From contig CM119271.1 in NCBI GenBank assembly GCA_051294375.1, positions 118,721-182,720 on the forward strand: a DNA stretch of 64,000 nt, given 5' to 3'. The notes under the pieces are model-generated. The model saw only the letters and a program-made list of their open reading frames with translations. It had not been told where the DNA came from and did not search any database. Position 1 is the stretch's first letter; each line of letters begins with the position of its first letter. A program made the position numbers and the translations under genes. Origin of the DNA: Paraspadella gotoi. Taxonomy: Eukaryota; Chaetognatha. Below are positions 53,901 to 62,249 of the stretch, piece after piece.

Positions 53901-56466
53901 GTGAGAAAGAGAGAGAGAGGGGGAGAGAAAGAGTGAGTGACAAATATTATACCTCGCCTCGCTTATTTTTTTTCGCTTTCTTTTCTCTGTCGGTCTTTTG
54001 TCGGTCATTTGAAAATATTCTGTCTTTTTCCGAGTTGTTTTTTGACAATTTTGAAGTAGATCGCCCGTCCTCAACGAGTTTTAAGGGATTTTTTTATGGA
54101 CATTGATAAAAATTGTTAAATTTTTATTTGTTACGAGATAGTCTCTCGGTTGTTTAATGCCCTTTTTATTTTGTATTTTGCCATTACGAAATATCTGATT
54201 TTGGCTCTCCGATTGGTCCGTGCTTATGACTGTACCTTACCCAAAGATATAAAAGAGACGTGCTTACCAAAAACTAGGAGGAAGGGTTACCAATGATTCG
54301 TGACAGTCGGTAAGCATTTAAAATGTTATTTTTATAATTTTATGATTAAGTTTTAAGTTGACTATTTTTAATAATTTTTTCTCTTGTTATATTTAGAAAT
54401 AGTTTCCCGTCTTGCTTCGTCTCACGCTCATGTAATGTTTATTACAAAACATATTATAAAATTTATACTTTGAAGAGACAGTAATTATTGTTATATGTTA
54501 GTGACAGAACCGTTCAATATAAGCAGTCCTTGAGCTTCGGATCAGGCTGTAACACCGTGTTACAGGCAGGTTAAGCGCCCCGTCCCTCTTAACTGCTAGG
54601 CGGCAACCGGGCTAGAACCCCGGACCTTCGGGTTGGGAGGCAAATGACTTGCCTCCGGCACTAATGGCCGCTGATGAACGGTTGGTGGATTGTAGTCCAC
54701 CATAACTTCAAATTTTAATAAATTAAAAGCAAGTCAGAACATACTAACTCGCTCATGGCGTTACGGTAAAATCCTCAATACAAATATAAAATTTACTCAA
54801 CGTTCTTCTCTACTCTTTATTCATCAATTTCCTCGTCATTCAGCATATATTCATAAAGAGCCTATGATACACTTACAAGGGACGAAGACGCCTCGAATGC
54901 CGGTATCGCTGGGGTGAAATACAAAAGATATTTCACAGTGAGAGATAAGTCGATTGCATGTCCGGTCAGGGGCTTTATTTCTTTCTCTCGCTTATTCTCT
55001 TTTTGATATTGTTCATAAATCTTAATGTATTGCTTTATATATGTAAAATCTCCATTGCTTAACTGAGAAACAACTTTTTATTAAGTAAAAAGAATAACAA
55101 AACTAAAATTCGATGGTCACGTGACAAATTTCCACCAATCACAGATCGCTATTGAGGATTTTTTTAAAAATTGTAAAATCTGCAGTGGATCCTGAATATT
55201 TTTTTGGAAATTATTATAGTGAAACCAAATAAAACTATATTAAGTAAAGGAATCACCGACAGGCAACATATTTTGAAAAATTATATGTGCATATGATCCG
55301 CCCTACTATGGATGCTGAATTATTGGCCTATTAATAGTTATAAAAATGAAACTATAGTACATAGAAAATAGTTTAAGAAGGGGATAAAATTGTAATCAAA
55401 TCTTATCCGTTTAAAGCATTTATGTTTATGTATAAACACTGTCATTGTTTAAAAACAAGTTTGAGCAAGCAATGTCGGATCTGCCCAAGATCATTAGCGG
55501 TAATTAATTAATTAACTATTTAATTAATATAAACTATATAAACTAAAATAATAATTGTTATTATTGTCGTCGTCGCCATCATCGTCGTCGTTGCTTTTGT
55601 CGTGGTCAGTGACGAAAAGACCTGAAAACAAACATTTCAGATCAAATTAATTAATTTTAGTTTATACATTTATATTAATTAATTTGATCTGAAATGTTTG
55701 TTTTTTGTTCTTTTCTTCACTGACCACGACAAAAGCAATGACGACGATGATGGCGACGACGACAATAATGCCGATAACGATTGACTTGTTTGATTGATTA
55801 ATTGATTAAATAATTAATTAATTAATTTATAAATAAATTGATTGATTGATTAATTAATAGATAACTACTTAAAAAAAAGCAGGTGGCCCAGACGGAAAGT
55901 GATGAACTCATCGTAAGGAAAAGACTAATTCCAACAATAATATTGAAATATTGACGCTGAAATCTTATTATAAAGTTAGTAAATAGTGAATGAATAAAAT
56001 TTAACTCTTAACCAATATTTTTAACAGAAATAGAAAACGAAAAGCTAAATACGTCTGCGAGGCTAATGAATTTCAAAATCAAATCTATAATAAAATTGAA
56101 AAGGCATGTTGATTTTATCATATTTTTTTCTTTCTCTCTTATTTCTATCTCACTTGTTGTAATAAATTTCTAATAAAAAAATTCAATGACAAAGTATTCG
56201 CCGTCGTTTCTTCGCCGTCGTCTTCGTCGTTGTTGTTGTCAATGTCTTTGCCGTCGTTTTCCTTGTAATCTTCGCCATCATTTTCGGCGTCTTCTTCGTC
56301 GTTTGCGTCATTGTTGTCGTCGTCTTTGTCGTCTTCCTCGTGGTCGTTTTTGTCGTCGTATTCGTTATCGTTTTCCTCAACTTTTTTTGGGTCGAAGTCG
56401 CCATATTTTTTGTTTTCGTTGTCATAATCACAATCACAATGATTAAATTATTAATCTTTTGACGTT

Positions 56467-56500
<34 letters not shown>

Positions 56501-59440
56501 CTATGATTGGAAAAAATTGTAACAATTTTCAATTGTAAACAATTGTAACATTTTTTTCTTTCTTTTTAATTTTATTTCTTTAAATTATATATATATTTTT
56601 CTTCCTATTTTTGTCAGTTGCTGCCTTTTCTGAACCCTTTAAAAACGAGTTCAGCCTCTGCAGTGACTGTACAGCTGCCTTCCAGCGGCTGTCCAGCTTT
56701 CTCTCTCTCTTTCTCTGTCTGCCTTTCTCTGTCTGCCTCTCTCTGTCTCTCTCACTCTCTGTCTCTCTCTTTCTCTCTGTACGATCTCTTGCGTNNNNNN
56801 NNNNNNNNNNNNNNNNNNNGATCGTTTTTTGAAAAATTTTTTTTTATTTTTTCCTTTTAAAAACTTTTATTATCGCCATTTATTCCGCGCTTTTTTCTCA
56901 ATGCAAAATCCCAAATTTACATCCGAGATTTCGTGGATTTATTCTCTTTCTTTCTCTCTCTCTTTCACTCATACACGCATTTGTTTGTTTATTTTATGAT
57001 GAATGATTCATTGCGTCAATGAATGACTATCATCGCATCAATGAATAACTATCATCGTATCAATGAATGATTATCATCACATCAATGAATGACTATCATC
57101 GCATCAATCATTTGGTTATTAACACATCAATCATTTGGTTATCATCACATCGATCATTTGGTTATCATCACATCAATTATTGGTTATCAACATTATCATC
57201 GCATCAATATTTGGTTATCATCGCATCAATCATTTGGTTATCATCGCATCAATCCTATGGTTATCATCGCATCAATATTTGGTTATCATTGAAGGTAGGC
57301 TCGATCCTATTCTTTTAAGATTTTATTTATTATTATTCAACTATTCATCCCTCCTTACAAAATGATAAAACAGCTTTCAATCAATACGAGTTTAGTTTAT
57401 GAGCACCCAGAGACCACCGATACTCCTCAATACTCTCTATCAATACTCAAGTATCAAGTAATTTCAATCACTTTTCGAACCAATCAGATGTTTCCACGCC
57501 TACCTCCTACTCATTTTCCTCTTCCTCCTCGCATTCCACTATCTCCTTCCGATCTCCATCTACGACGACGTCTCCGCCATCGCATTCTGGCGCCACCATT
57601 GGACGCATCCACGTTTTTTCGTCCCTCTGCGAGCGTCGCCGGCGTAATCTTGATCGTGCTCGTCGGCGCCATCGTCGCCCTCTGTCGGGAGGGGGCGTGT
57701 CCGAAGGTGGGGTGGAACGAGGGGCGGGCGCCTTTGGCGGACGTGGGAGTGGAGGAGGAGAAAGAGGACGAGAAGGAAACGCAGAACTTCGCTTAGCTTG
57801 GAAGTTTAAATGTTTGGCAAAGCTACATTTCTTGTCTACTTTATTTATAATTTACATACAGAAGGCTTCATATTATAAAATGAGGTACCTGTTTTTTGTG
57901 ATCAGAATCTTTTCCCACCAAACTACCCGATCGAATTTCATGAAATTTTAATATATAGTCTTAATGACGATATAAATAGAACTATCCAGGCGAATTTTAA
58001 TATTCAACCCCTTTAGTAGCATCAGTACATTGACGTCTTAAACATATAAAAATATTTTAGAACAAATTAATAAATTTTCAATAATTAAGCATTATTTTTC
58101 CAAGTTTTCCAATTATTCCAAATCTGACTTGAACAGCTGATGTTTATGAAGCTGAAAATTAAAGTAACCTAATTTTTTTGAGGAAATAAATACGTTTTTG
58201 TGGAAGAATAAACGTCTGTGCAACTCTTAAAAACAAAAATAATAAAAAAAATTTTGACCATTTTCTGGCCCAATGGGGTCTCCCGGGGGGCCAATATTTC
58301 GGCTCAGGGGTCAAATATTGAAATTCGCCTCGATAGTTCTATTTATATTCACATAGGGATCATTCATACCAAATTTCAAAGAATTTGGTCCTGTAGTTTT
58401 CTCGGAACGTGTTCTGGTCACAAAAAAACAGGTACCTCATTTTATAATATGAAGCCTGTTGACGGCCATTAGTTTAAAGTTAGTTATAATATTATAAATT
58501 AGTTATAATATGAAGCCTGTTGACGGCCATTAGTTTTAAAGTGGTTTTCAAATATGTAAAAAGTATGACTTGACTAAATTGCCTGTAATGAAACAAAAGC
58601 TAAGATTTTTTTCCGACGTATTAGATATGAAGAAATATTTTTTTTCTTTCTGCACATTCTGTATTTTAAACTTCTAAAGCCTGTAAGTTTGCCAGTATAG
58701 AATGTAGTTGATCGTACAGCAAATTAGTATTTAATTAGATTTATTTTCATATTGCATTTTTTTCCGTAAATAAACTTTTTATTTGGTATTTATTAAGATT
58801 GTCCTGTAGCGTACGAAATGATGAGTGAAGACGAAAGGATATCGTAGACCACATAATATATTTTCCATGAGGAAAAGGCAAACGTACAAAAGGATCGAAT
58901 ATCGACGAATGCGAAAATCTCTATCGGCGAGAGAGGAAGAGGATAGAGAAGAGGAGGAAGAGGAGAATAGGAGAGAGGAAGATCGAGAGAGACCGCCGGA
59001 TACTACAGTCCTAAATTTTTTCAAAATTCAAAATTCCAAGTTTGATTGTACATAATTGAGGATGAGAGTTTTATTTATTATCTTCTCACAGCAGAACAAC
59101 GGAGGATAAACAATTAAAAAGTCATAAAGAAAGATTATGATAGTAACGAAGAATACAAAGATAGCAGATGGGGATGAGGTGGGGGGGAGTGGGGGAGGAA
59201 AAGAGAGAGATAAAAAACAAACTACTCATCCTCGAACTTAAATGTTACAATCAACTGGAATTTTGAATTTTGAAAAAACAAATTTTTTTTTTTTTTTTAT
59301 TTTAGGGACCTTCGTGTATCCGGCGGTCTCTCTCCCGAGAATTTCTTGGGTGACCTCGTCTCCTATCTCCTCTTTCCTCCTTGACTTTTATCTCTATCCT
59401 CTTCCTCATCAATCGCCGGAAGAGGATTTCTTTTTTTTTT

Positions 59441-59481
<41 letters not shown>

Positions 59482-60064
59482 TTTTTTTTTTTATTTTTTT
59501 TTTTTTTTTTCGCATTCGTGATATTCGCTCTACCTTTTGTAGAACGTTTGCCACTTTTCCTTTCATGGAAATTATTAAGATATGTGGTCTAACCGAGAAC
59601 ACCGATTCATCCTTCGTCTTCACATCATCATTTTCGTACGCCTAACAGGACAATCTTAATAAATACCAATAAAAGTTATTTACGGAAAAAAATGCAATAT
59701 GAAATAATCTAGTTAAAATACTAATTTTGGCTGTAAACGATCAACTACAATTCTATACCGGCAAACTTAACAGGCTTTAGAAGTTTAAAATACAAATGTG
59801 CACAACGAAAGAAAAAAAAAAAAAAAAAAAATATTTAAAAAAACATATGTCTTCATTCTAATACGTCGGAAAAAAAAATCTTAGCTTTTGTTTCATTACA
59901 GGCAATTTAGTCAAGTCAATACATATTTTACATATTTTGAAACCACTTAAAAATAGCAACTATGGCCGTCAACAGGCTTCATTATACTAAATTTATAATA
60001 ATTATAACTAACTTTACAACTAATGGCCGTCCAAACAGGCTCATATTAATAAAATGAGGTACCT

Positions 60065-60144
<80 letters not shown>

Positions 60145-61124
60145 TGCCAGAACACTTTCACCGAGAAACTACAGGAGCCAAATTCTTTGAAATTTGGTAT
60201 GAATGACCCTATGTGAATATAAATAGAACTATCGAAGGCGAATTTTTTTTTCAATATTTGACCCCGAGCCGAAATATTCATTAGGGGCGCCCCTAATAGA
60301 GCCAAAAAGTTGGCCCCAGGGGGAACCCCCCTGGGGCGGCCCCCTGGGGCAATCCAGAGGGGGCGCCCCCTCAATGACCATTTTGCTGCTCCCCCTGGAA
60401 TAGTCTGCCCCCTGGGGCCGCCCCTAGAGCCGCCCCGCGGGGCAGAGGATTTGGGAGATGACATATCTCCATCACATCGATCATTTGGTTATCATCACAT
60501 CAATTATTGGTTATCAACTTATCATCGCATCAATATTTGGTTATCATCGCATCAATCATTTGGTTATCATCGCATCAATCCTATGGTTATCATCGCATCA
60601 ATATTTGGTTATCATTGAAGATAGGCTCGATCCTATTCTTTTAAGATTTTATTTATTATTATTCAACTATTCATCCCTCCTTACAAAATGATAAAACAGC
60701 TTTCAATCAATACTGAGTTTAGTTTATGAGCACCCAGAGACCACCGATACTCCTCAATACTCTCTATCAATACTCAAGTATCAAGTAATTTCAATCACTT
60801 TTCGAACCAATCAGATGTTTCCACGCCTACCTCCTACTCATTTTCCTCTTCCTCCTCGCATTCCACTATCTCCTTCCGATCTCCATCTACGACGACGTCT
60901 CCGCCATCGCATTCTGGCGCCACCATTGGACGCATCCACGTTTTTTCGTCCCTCTTGCGAGCGTCGCCGGCGTAATCTTGATCGTGCTCGTCGGCGCCAT
61001 CGTCGCCCTCTGTCGGGAGGGGGCGTGTCCGAAGGTGGGGTGGAACGAGGGGCGGGCGCCTTTGGCGGACGTGGGAGTGGAGGAGGAGAAAGAGGACGAG
61101 AAGGAAACGCAGAACTTCGCTTAG
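44016..61124 (+). CDS. Divergent SLC6-family transporter, seven exons
   Basis: SLC6 proteins are plasma-membrane Na+/Cl--coupled symporters for amino acids and neurotransmitters. Exons: 44016-44180, 44962-45117, 45627-45769, 47656-47840, 50425-50850, 51149-51581 and 60815-61124 (or the damaged copy 57488-57796). All junction phases fit; 1818 bases give 605 residues, a normal length. Family marks are QFTRSGPYGLWKAF before TM3, PWTSCKNHWN..C in extracellular loop 2, PATEFYNHIL.. before TM4, Q-x(14)-G around TM6, and IYDDVSAIAFWRHHW before the last membrane segments. About twelve hydrophobic segments can be counted. The TM1 signature GNVWRFPY is absent (SQLSNGRYDVGMF instead) and TM6 and TM8 ion-site residues are not evident, so transport by the usual mechanism is doubtful. 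Ten threonines come from an ACA microsatellite. The introns are full of SINEs, hAT and other repeats. SLC6 membership is firm; the substrate is unknown. Confidence 0.85.
44181..44961. other. SLC6-like intron 1
   Basis: AT-rich, no repeat recognised. Confidence 0.6.
44962..45117 (+). CDS. SLC6-like exon 2 (end TM2, TM3)
   Basis: CACTTCAG|ATTCTGGTC to TACGAA|GTAAGT, 52 codons, phase 0 at both ends. LVSQFTRSGPYGLWKAFSLC aligns with the LGQFxSxGPxxxWxxCPLF region of SLC6. Confidence 0.85.
45207..45430 (+). repeat. SINE family A in SLC6 intron 2
   Basis: Complete copy from TGGTGGACTAAAATCCACCA to ACTGTCTCTTCATTGG with B-box-like GGGGTTCTACCCCGG, followed by the longer family tail (to 45570). Confidence 0.75.
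45627..45769 (+). CDS. SLC6-like exon 3 (extracellular loop 2)
   Basis: CGTAACAG|GTCCTTGCC to TTTTTAGG|GTTGGT, phase 0 to phase 2. Contains PWTSCKNHWNSESC: the P-W-x-x-C and W-N-x-x-x-C pattern whose cysteines form the loop disulphide in this family. NNNTAN offers an N-glycosylation site. Confidence 0.85.
45780..46255. other. SLC6-like intron 3, first part
   Basis: 45790-45890 is an inverted copy of 11060-11165. The rest is AT-rich. Confidence 0.55.
46260..47130 (+). repeat. SINE family A split by a hAT element
   Basis: The SINE body runs 46260-46446 and resumes at 47074 (CTGCTTATATTGAATGGTTC) to 47130. The hAT element at 46447-47073 lies exactly in between. Confidence 0.85.
46447..47073. 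mobile_element. Short hAT-type element in the SINE
   Basis: CTGCTTAT is duplicated on both sides (46439-46446, 47074-47081). Ends TAGAGTGGAGCACTCAAG and, inverted, TAGGGTGGAGTGATGAAA. 627 bases, non-coding, homologous in inverse orientation to 27036-27903 but without ribozymes. Confidence 0.9.
47131..47655. other. SLC6-like intron 3, last part
   Basis: AT-rich with AATAATAATA microsatellites. No feature. Confidence 0.5.
47656..47840 (+). CDS. SLC6-like exon 4 (loop 2, TM4)
   Basis: ATTTTCAG|CAACTCTAC to GCTG|GTGAGA, phase 2 to phase 1. An (ACA)n microsatellite encodes ten threonines. ATEFYNHILESQSKFQLQSL aligns with the VEYFxxxVLxxSxxI..L region before TM4, and FVWVVVFFSIVAG is TM4. Confidence 0.85.
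47885..48270. other. SLC6-like intron 4, first part
   Basis: AT-rich; no feature. Confidence 0.5.
48270..48500. repeat. Degenerate ribozyme fold-back
   Basis: AAGCTTTCATCAGCACAAAA (minus-strand CTGATGA) at 48278 and GAAGCCGAAACATGTCCGAA at 48424 are remnants facing outward on either side of CAAATATTTTCA inverted repeats and a CT run. The family flank AATAAAACCCGTTGTACG and the end AAGGAAAAGAAAGG follow. Confidence 0.6.
48530..49335. repeat. Telomere-like GGTTAGGG-rich degenerate repeat
   Basis: 48530-48605 has GGTTAGGG phrases. 49005-49330 has five or six tandem units of about 50-60 bases (GAGGCACGGAGTTGAATGGG AGGC, then GGTTAGGGTTGGGG). It contains TTAGGGTTAGGG only in short stretches, so it is an interstitial degenerate array and not a telomere. 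Confidence 0.65.
49510..49775 (-). repeat. Family E, minus copy
   Basis: GTTACCCTAGGACGGTCTCG and CCTCCAGTCACTGGCGCGG are the reverse complement of copies 1-3. It ends GGTGTGAATATACCACC. Confidence 0.75.
50083..50358 (+). repeat. Hairpin-family repeat, short complete copy
   Basis: CAAGTTTGAGCAAACAATGT to AGCAGATCCGGCTAAAAA, only about 275 bases, TTAATTAA-rich in between, with no GGAC run. The smallest two-ended copy in the window; it lies 66 bases before exon 5. Confidence 0.75.
50425..50850 (+). CDS. SLC6-like exon 5 (TM5-TM7)
   Basis: CATCTTCAG|GCCCCAAA to GAAG|GTGAAT, phase 1 to phase 1, GC-rich. VALPVAFIVVVAGIVALFTR is TM5. ERAVQATYHWTASSHFGAAF aligns with DAATQIFFSLGLGFGG around the TM6 break but has lost the S-L-G core. 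CLLAASFLFTALNFLMSATT is TM7. Confidence 0.85.
51149..51581 (+). CDS. SLC6-like exon 6 (TM8-TM10)
   Basis: CCTTCCCAG|CGCCCCAC to ATGAG|GTAAGA, phase 1 to phase 2. LWLGVHLATRAAAAVSLLTL and AETILAALSEAAP correspond to TM8 and the loop after it; SVVVGGVFCVAGFAFD to TM9; LKSLFGVFLYFVLLAALPV is one further membrane segment. Confidence 0.85.
51582..52015. other. SLC6-like intron 6, first part
   Basis: AT-rich; no feature. Confidence 0.5.
52020..52840 (+). repeat. Family D, copy with intact GC hairpin end
   Basis: CGAGCCTTGACCGGCGAAGC then CGGGTCAGGCTC folds into a strong hairpin at the family's outer end. TTGCTTCTTTGTGACGTAGT, a (GTC)n run, CTGCAATATGCAAATGAG and CAAATTTACATCCGAGATTC follow as in the other copies. 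Confidence 0.8.
52853..52975 (-). ncRNA. Degenerate hammerhead unit H13
   Basis: TCCTTTCTTTTCGTTGCTG (family end) to minus-strand ATGATTAAGACTC..GAGTCGAAACATGTCTGC. Stem II and GAAACATGTC remain, but the CTGATGA box is altered, so it is inactive. Confidence 0.55.
52976..53470 (+). repeat. Hairpin-family fragment with GGAC run
   Basis: ACACACTTTCCTACCCACAC occurs three times, and GGACGGACGGACGAACGG at 53425-53460. Neither end is present. Confidence 0.65.
53471..54470. other. No gene recognised, GA microsatellite inside
   Basis: (GA)n at 53861-53930. CTTTTAATCTC/ATATGCAAATGAGATTA phrases are family D-like. TGGCTCTCCGATTGGTCCG (54203) has a CCAAT box followed by ATATAAAAGAGACG (54249), a possible promoter with a TATA-like box. 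Confidence 0.35.
54471..54708 (-). repeat. SINE family A, minus copy
   Basis: From GAAGAGACAGTAATTATTGT to GTAGTCCACCATA, complete, with the B-box-like GGGCTAGAACCCCGG on this strand. Confidence 0.75.
54709..55450. other. SLC6-like intron 6, unassigned part
   Basis: AT-rich; no feature recognised. Confidence 0.45.
55454..55880. repeat. Hairpin-family fragment with GTC-rich inverted repeat
   Basis: Starts CAAGTTTGAGCAAGCAATGT. A module with GTCGTCGCCATCATCGTCG and TTTTGTCGTGGTCAGTGACG (55560-55650) returns inverted at 55680-55775 around a TTAATTAA-rich spacer. Confidence 0.7.
56183..56440. repeat. Degenerate GTC/GTT trinucleotide repeat
   Basis: TCGTCG and TTCTTCGTCG phrases throughout. The frames on both strands (poly-Thr/Lys, or Arg/Cys-rich) follow from the repeat. 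Confidence 0.8.
56500..57320 (+). repeat. Family D, copy with assembly gap and minisatellite
   Basis: Same order as 42470-43230, with 25 N at 56795-56819 and the GGTTATCATCGCATCAAT tandem at 57110-57290. AGGCTCGATCCTATTCTTTT follows, as at 43205. Confidence 0.8.
57143..58804 (+). repeat. Direct repeat, unit A (last exon region)
   Basis: Nearly identical to 60472-62190, including the exon, the 3' flank and the phrases GGTACCTGTTTTTTGTGATC and CTTAGCTTGGAAGTTTAAAT. Confidence 0.9.
57488..57796 (+). pseudogene. SLC6-like last exon, copy A (frameshifted)
   Basis: Acceptor CCAATCAG|ATGTTT. Phase 2 entry gives RCFHAYLLLIFLFLLAFHYL.., but CCTCTGCGAGC lacks one T compared with copy B (CCTCTTGCGAGC), so the frame runs into TAA at 57645-57647 after 52 codons. 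The downstream frame to TAG 57794-57796 is otherwise intact. If used, the protein would lose its last membrane segment and tail. A sequencing error is possible. Confidence 0.75.
58290..60290. repeat. Large inverted repeat with poly-T expansions
   Basis: 58290-59060 and 59225-60290 are reverse complements (ACAGGTACCTCATTTTATAA.., GGCCAATATTTCGGCTC at the outer ends, AATTCAAAATTCCAAGTTTG near the centre). The right arm contains T runs at 59430-59510 and about 75 T at 60069-60143 that the left arm lacks. The right arm is also noisier than the direct copies. Confidence 0.8.
58806..59009. repeat. About 200-base insertion present only in unit A
   Basis: Unit B runs GATTGTCCTAAATTTTTTTC without a break. 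Unit A has GTAGCGTACGAAATGATG.. to ..CCGGATACTACAGTCCT in between. GTAG/CTAC ends are inverted, and TCCT is repeated at both sides. The inverted arm also contains it in diverged form. Confidence 0.6.
60290..60450. repeat. GC-rich palindrome cluster at the repeat junction
   Basis: GGGGCGCCCC, GGCCCCAGGGGG then AACCCCCCTGGGGC, GGCCCCCTGGGGC and CCCCGCGGGG follow each other: several strong nested hairpins in an otherwise AT-rich region, exactly between the inverted arm and unit B. Confidence 0.8.
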
Positions 61125-62190
61125 CTTGGAAGTTTAAATGTTTGGCAAAGCTACATTTCTTGTCTACTTTATTTATAATTTACATACAGAAGGCTTCATA
61201 TTATAAAATGAGGTACCTGTTTTTTGTGATCAGAATCTTTTCCCACCAAACTACCCGATCGAATTTCATGAAATTTTATATATAGTCTTAATGACGATAT
61301 AAATAGAACTATCCAGGCGAATTTTAATATTCAACCCCTTTAGTAGCATCAGTACATTGACGTCTTAAACATATAAAAAATATTTTAGAACAAATTAATA
61401 AATTTTCAATAATTAAGCATTATTTTTCCAAGTTTTCCAAATTATTCCAAATCTGACTTGAACAGCTGATGTTTATGAAGCTGAAAATTAAAGTAACCTA
61501 ATTTTTTTGAGGAAATAAATACGTTTTTGTGGAAGAATAAACGTCTGTGCAACTCTTAAAAACAAAAATAATAAAAAAAATTTTGACCATTTTCTGGCCC
61601 AATGGGTGTCTCCCCGGGGGGCCAATATTTCGGCTCAGGGGTCAAATATTGAAATTCGCCTCGATAGTTCTATTTATATTCACATAGGGATCATTCATAC
61701 CAAATTTCAAAGAATTTGGTCCTGTAGTTTTCTCGGAACGTGTTCTGGTCACAAAAAAACAGGTACCTCATTTTATGAAGCCTGTTGACGGCCATTAGTT
61801 TAAAGTTAGTTATAATATTATAAAGTTAGTTATAATATGAAGCCTGTTGACGGCCATTAGTTTAAAGTTAGTTATAATATTATAAAGTTAGTTATAATAT
61901 GAAGCCTGTTGACGGCCATTAGTTTAAAGTGGTTTTCAAATATGTAAAAAGTATGACTTGACTAAATTGCCTGTAATGAAACAAAAGCTAAGATTTTTTT
62001 CCGACGTATTAGATATGAAGAAATATTTTTTTTCTTTCTGCACATTCTGTATTTTAAACTTCTAAAGCCTGTAAGTTTGCCAGTATAGAATGTAGTTGAT
62101 CGTACAGCAAATTAGTATTTAATTAGATTTATTTTCATATTGCATTTTTTTCCGTAAATAAACTTTTTATTTGGTATTTATTAAGATTGT
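60472..62190 (+). repeat. Direct repeat, unit B (last exon region)
   Basis: Second copy of 57143-58804. The module GAAGCCTGTTGACGGCCATT with AGTTTAAAGTTAGTTATAAT occurs three times (61778-61925), against two in unit A. Confidence 0.9.
60815..61124 (+). CDS. SLC6-like last exon, copy B (intact)
   Basis: CCAATCAG|ATGTTTCC, phase 2 entry, 310 bases to TAG at 61122-61124. Encodes a membrane segment (FHAYLLLIFLFLLAFHYLLP), ISIYDDVSAIAFWRHHW, which aligns with the R-F-x-x-D-I-x-x-M-x(5)-W-x-x-x-W region, a last membrane segment (FFVPLASVAGVILIVLVG) and an acidic tail (EEEKEDEKETQNFA). The intact frame makes this the preferred terminal exon. Confidence 0.8.
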
Positions 62191-62249
62191 CCTAAATTTT
62201 TTTCAAAATTCAAAATTCCAAGTTTGATTGTACATAATTGAGGATGAGA

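Noticed and set aside
56183-56446. Thr/Lys-rich and Arg/Cys-rich frames
   Set aside because: Translations of a degenerate GTC/GTT repeat.
57480-57796. Frame starting MFPRLPPTHFPLPPRIP
   Set aside because: Wrong frame of the SLC6 last exon. The splice phase and family similarity select the frame with AYLLLIFLFLLAF.
59242-60464. Poly-Phe and poly-Lys frames near 59.4 and 60.1 kb
   Set aside because: They are poly-T runs within a noisy inverted repeat.
60310-60618. 102-codon frame over the GC-rich cluster
   Set aside because: It runs from palindromic C/G sequence straight into the GGTTATCATC minisatellite; no protein character.
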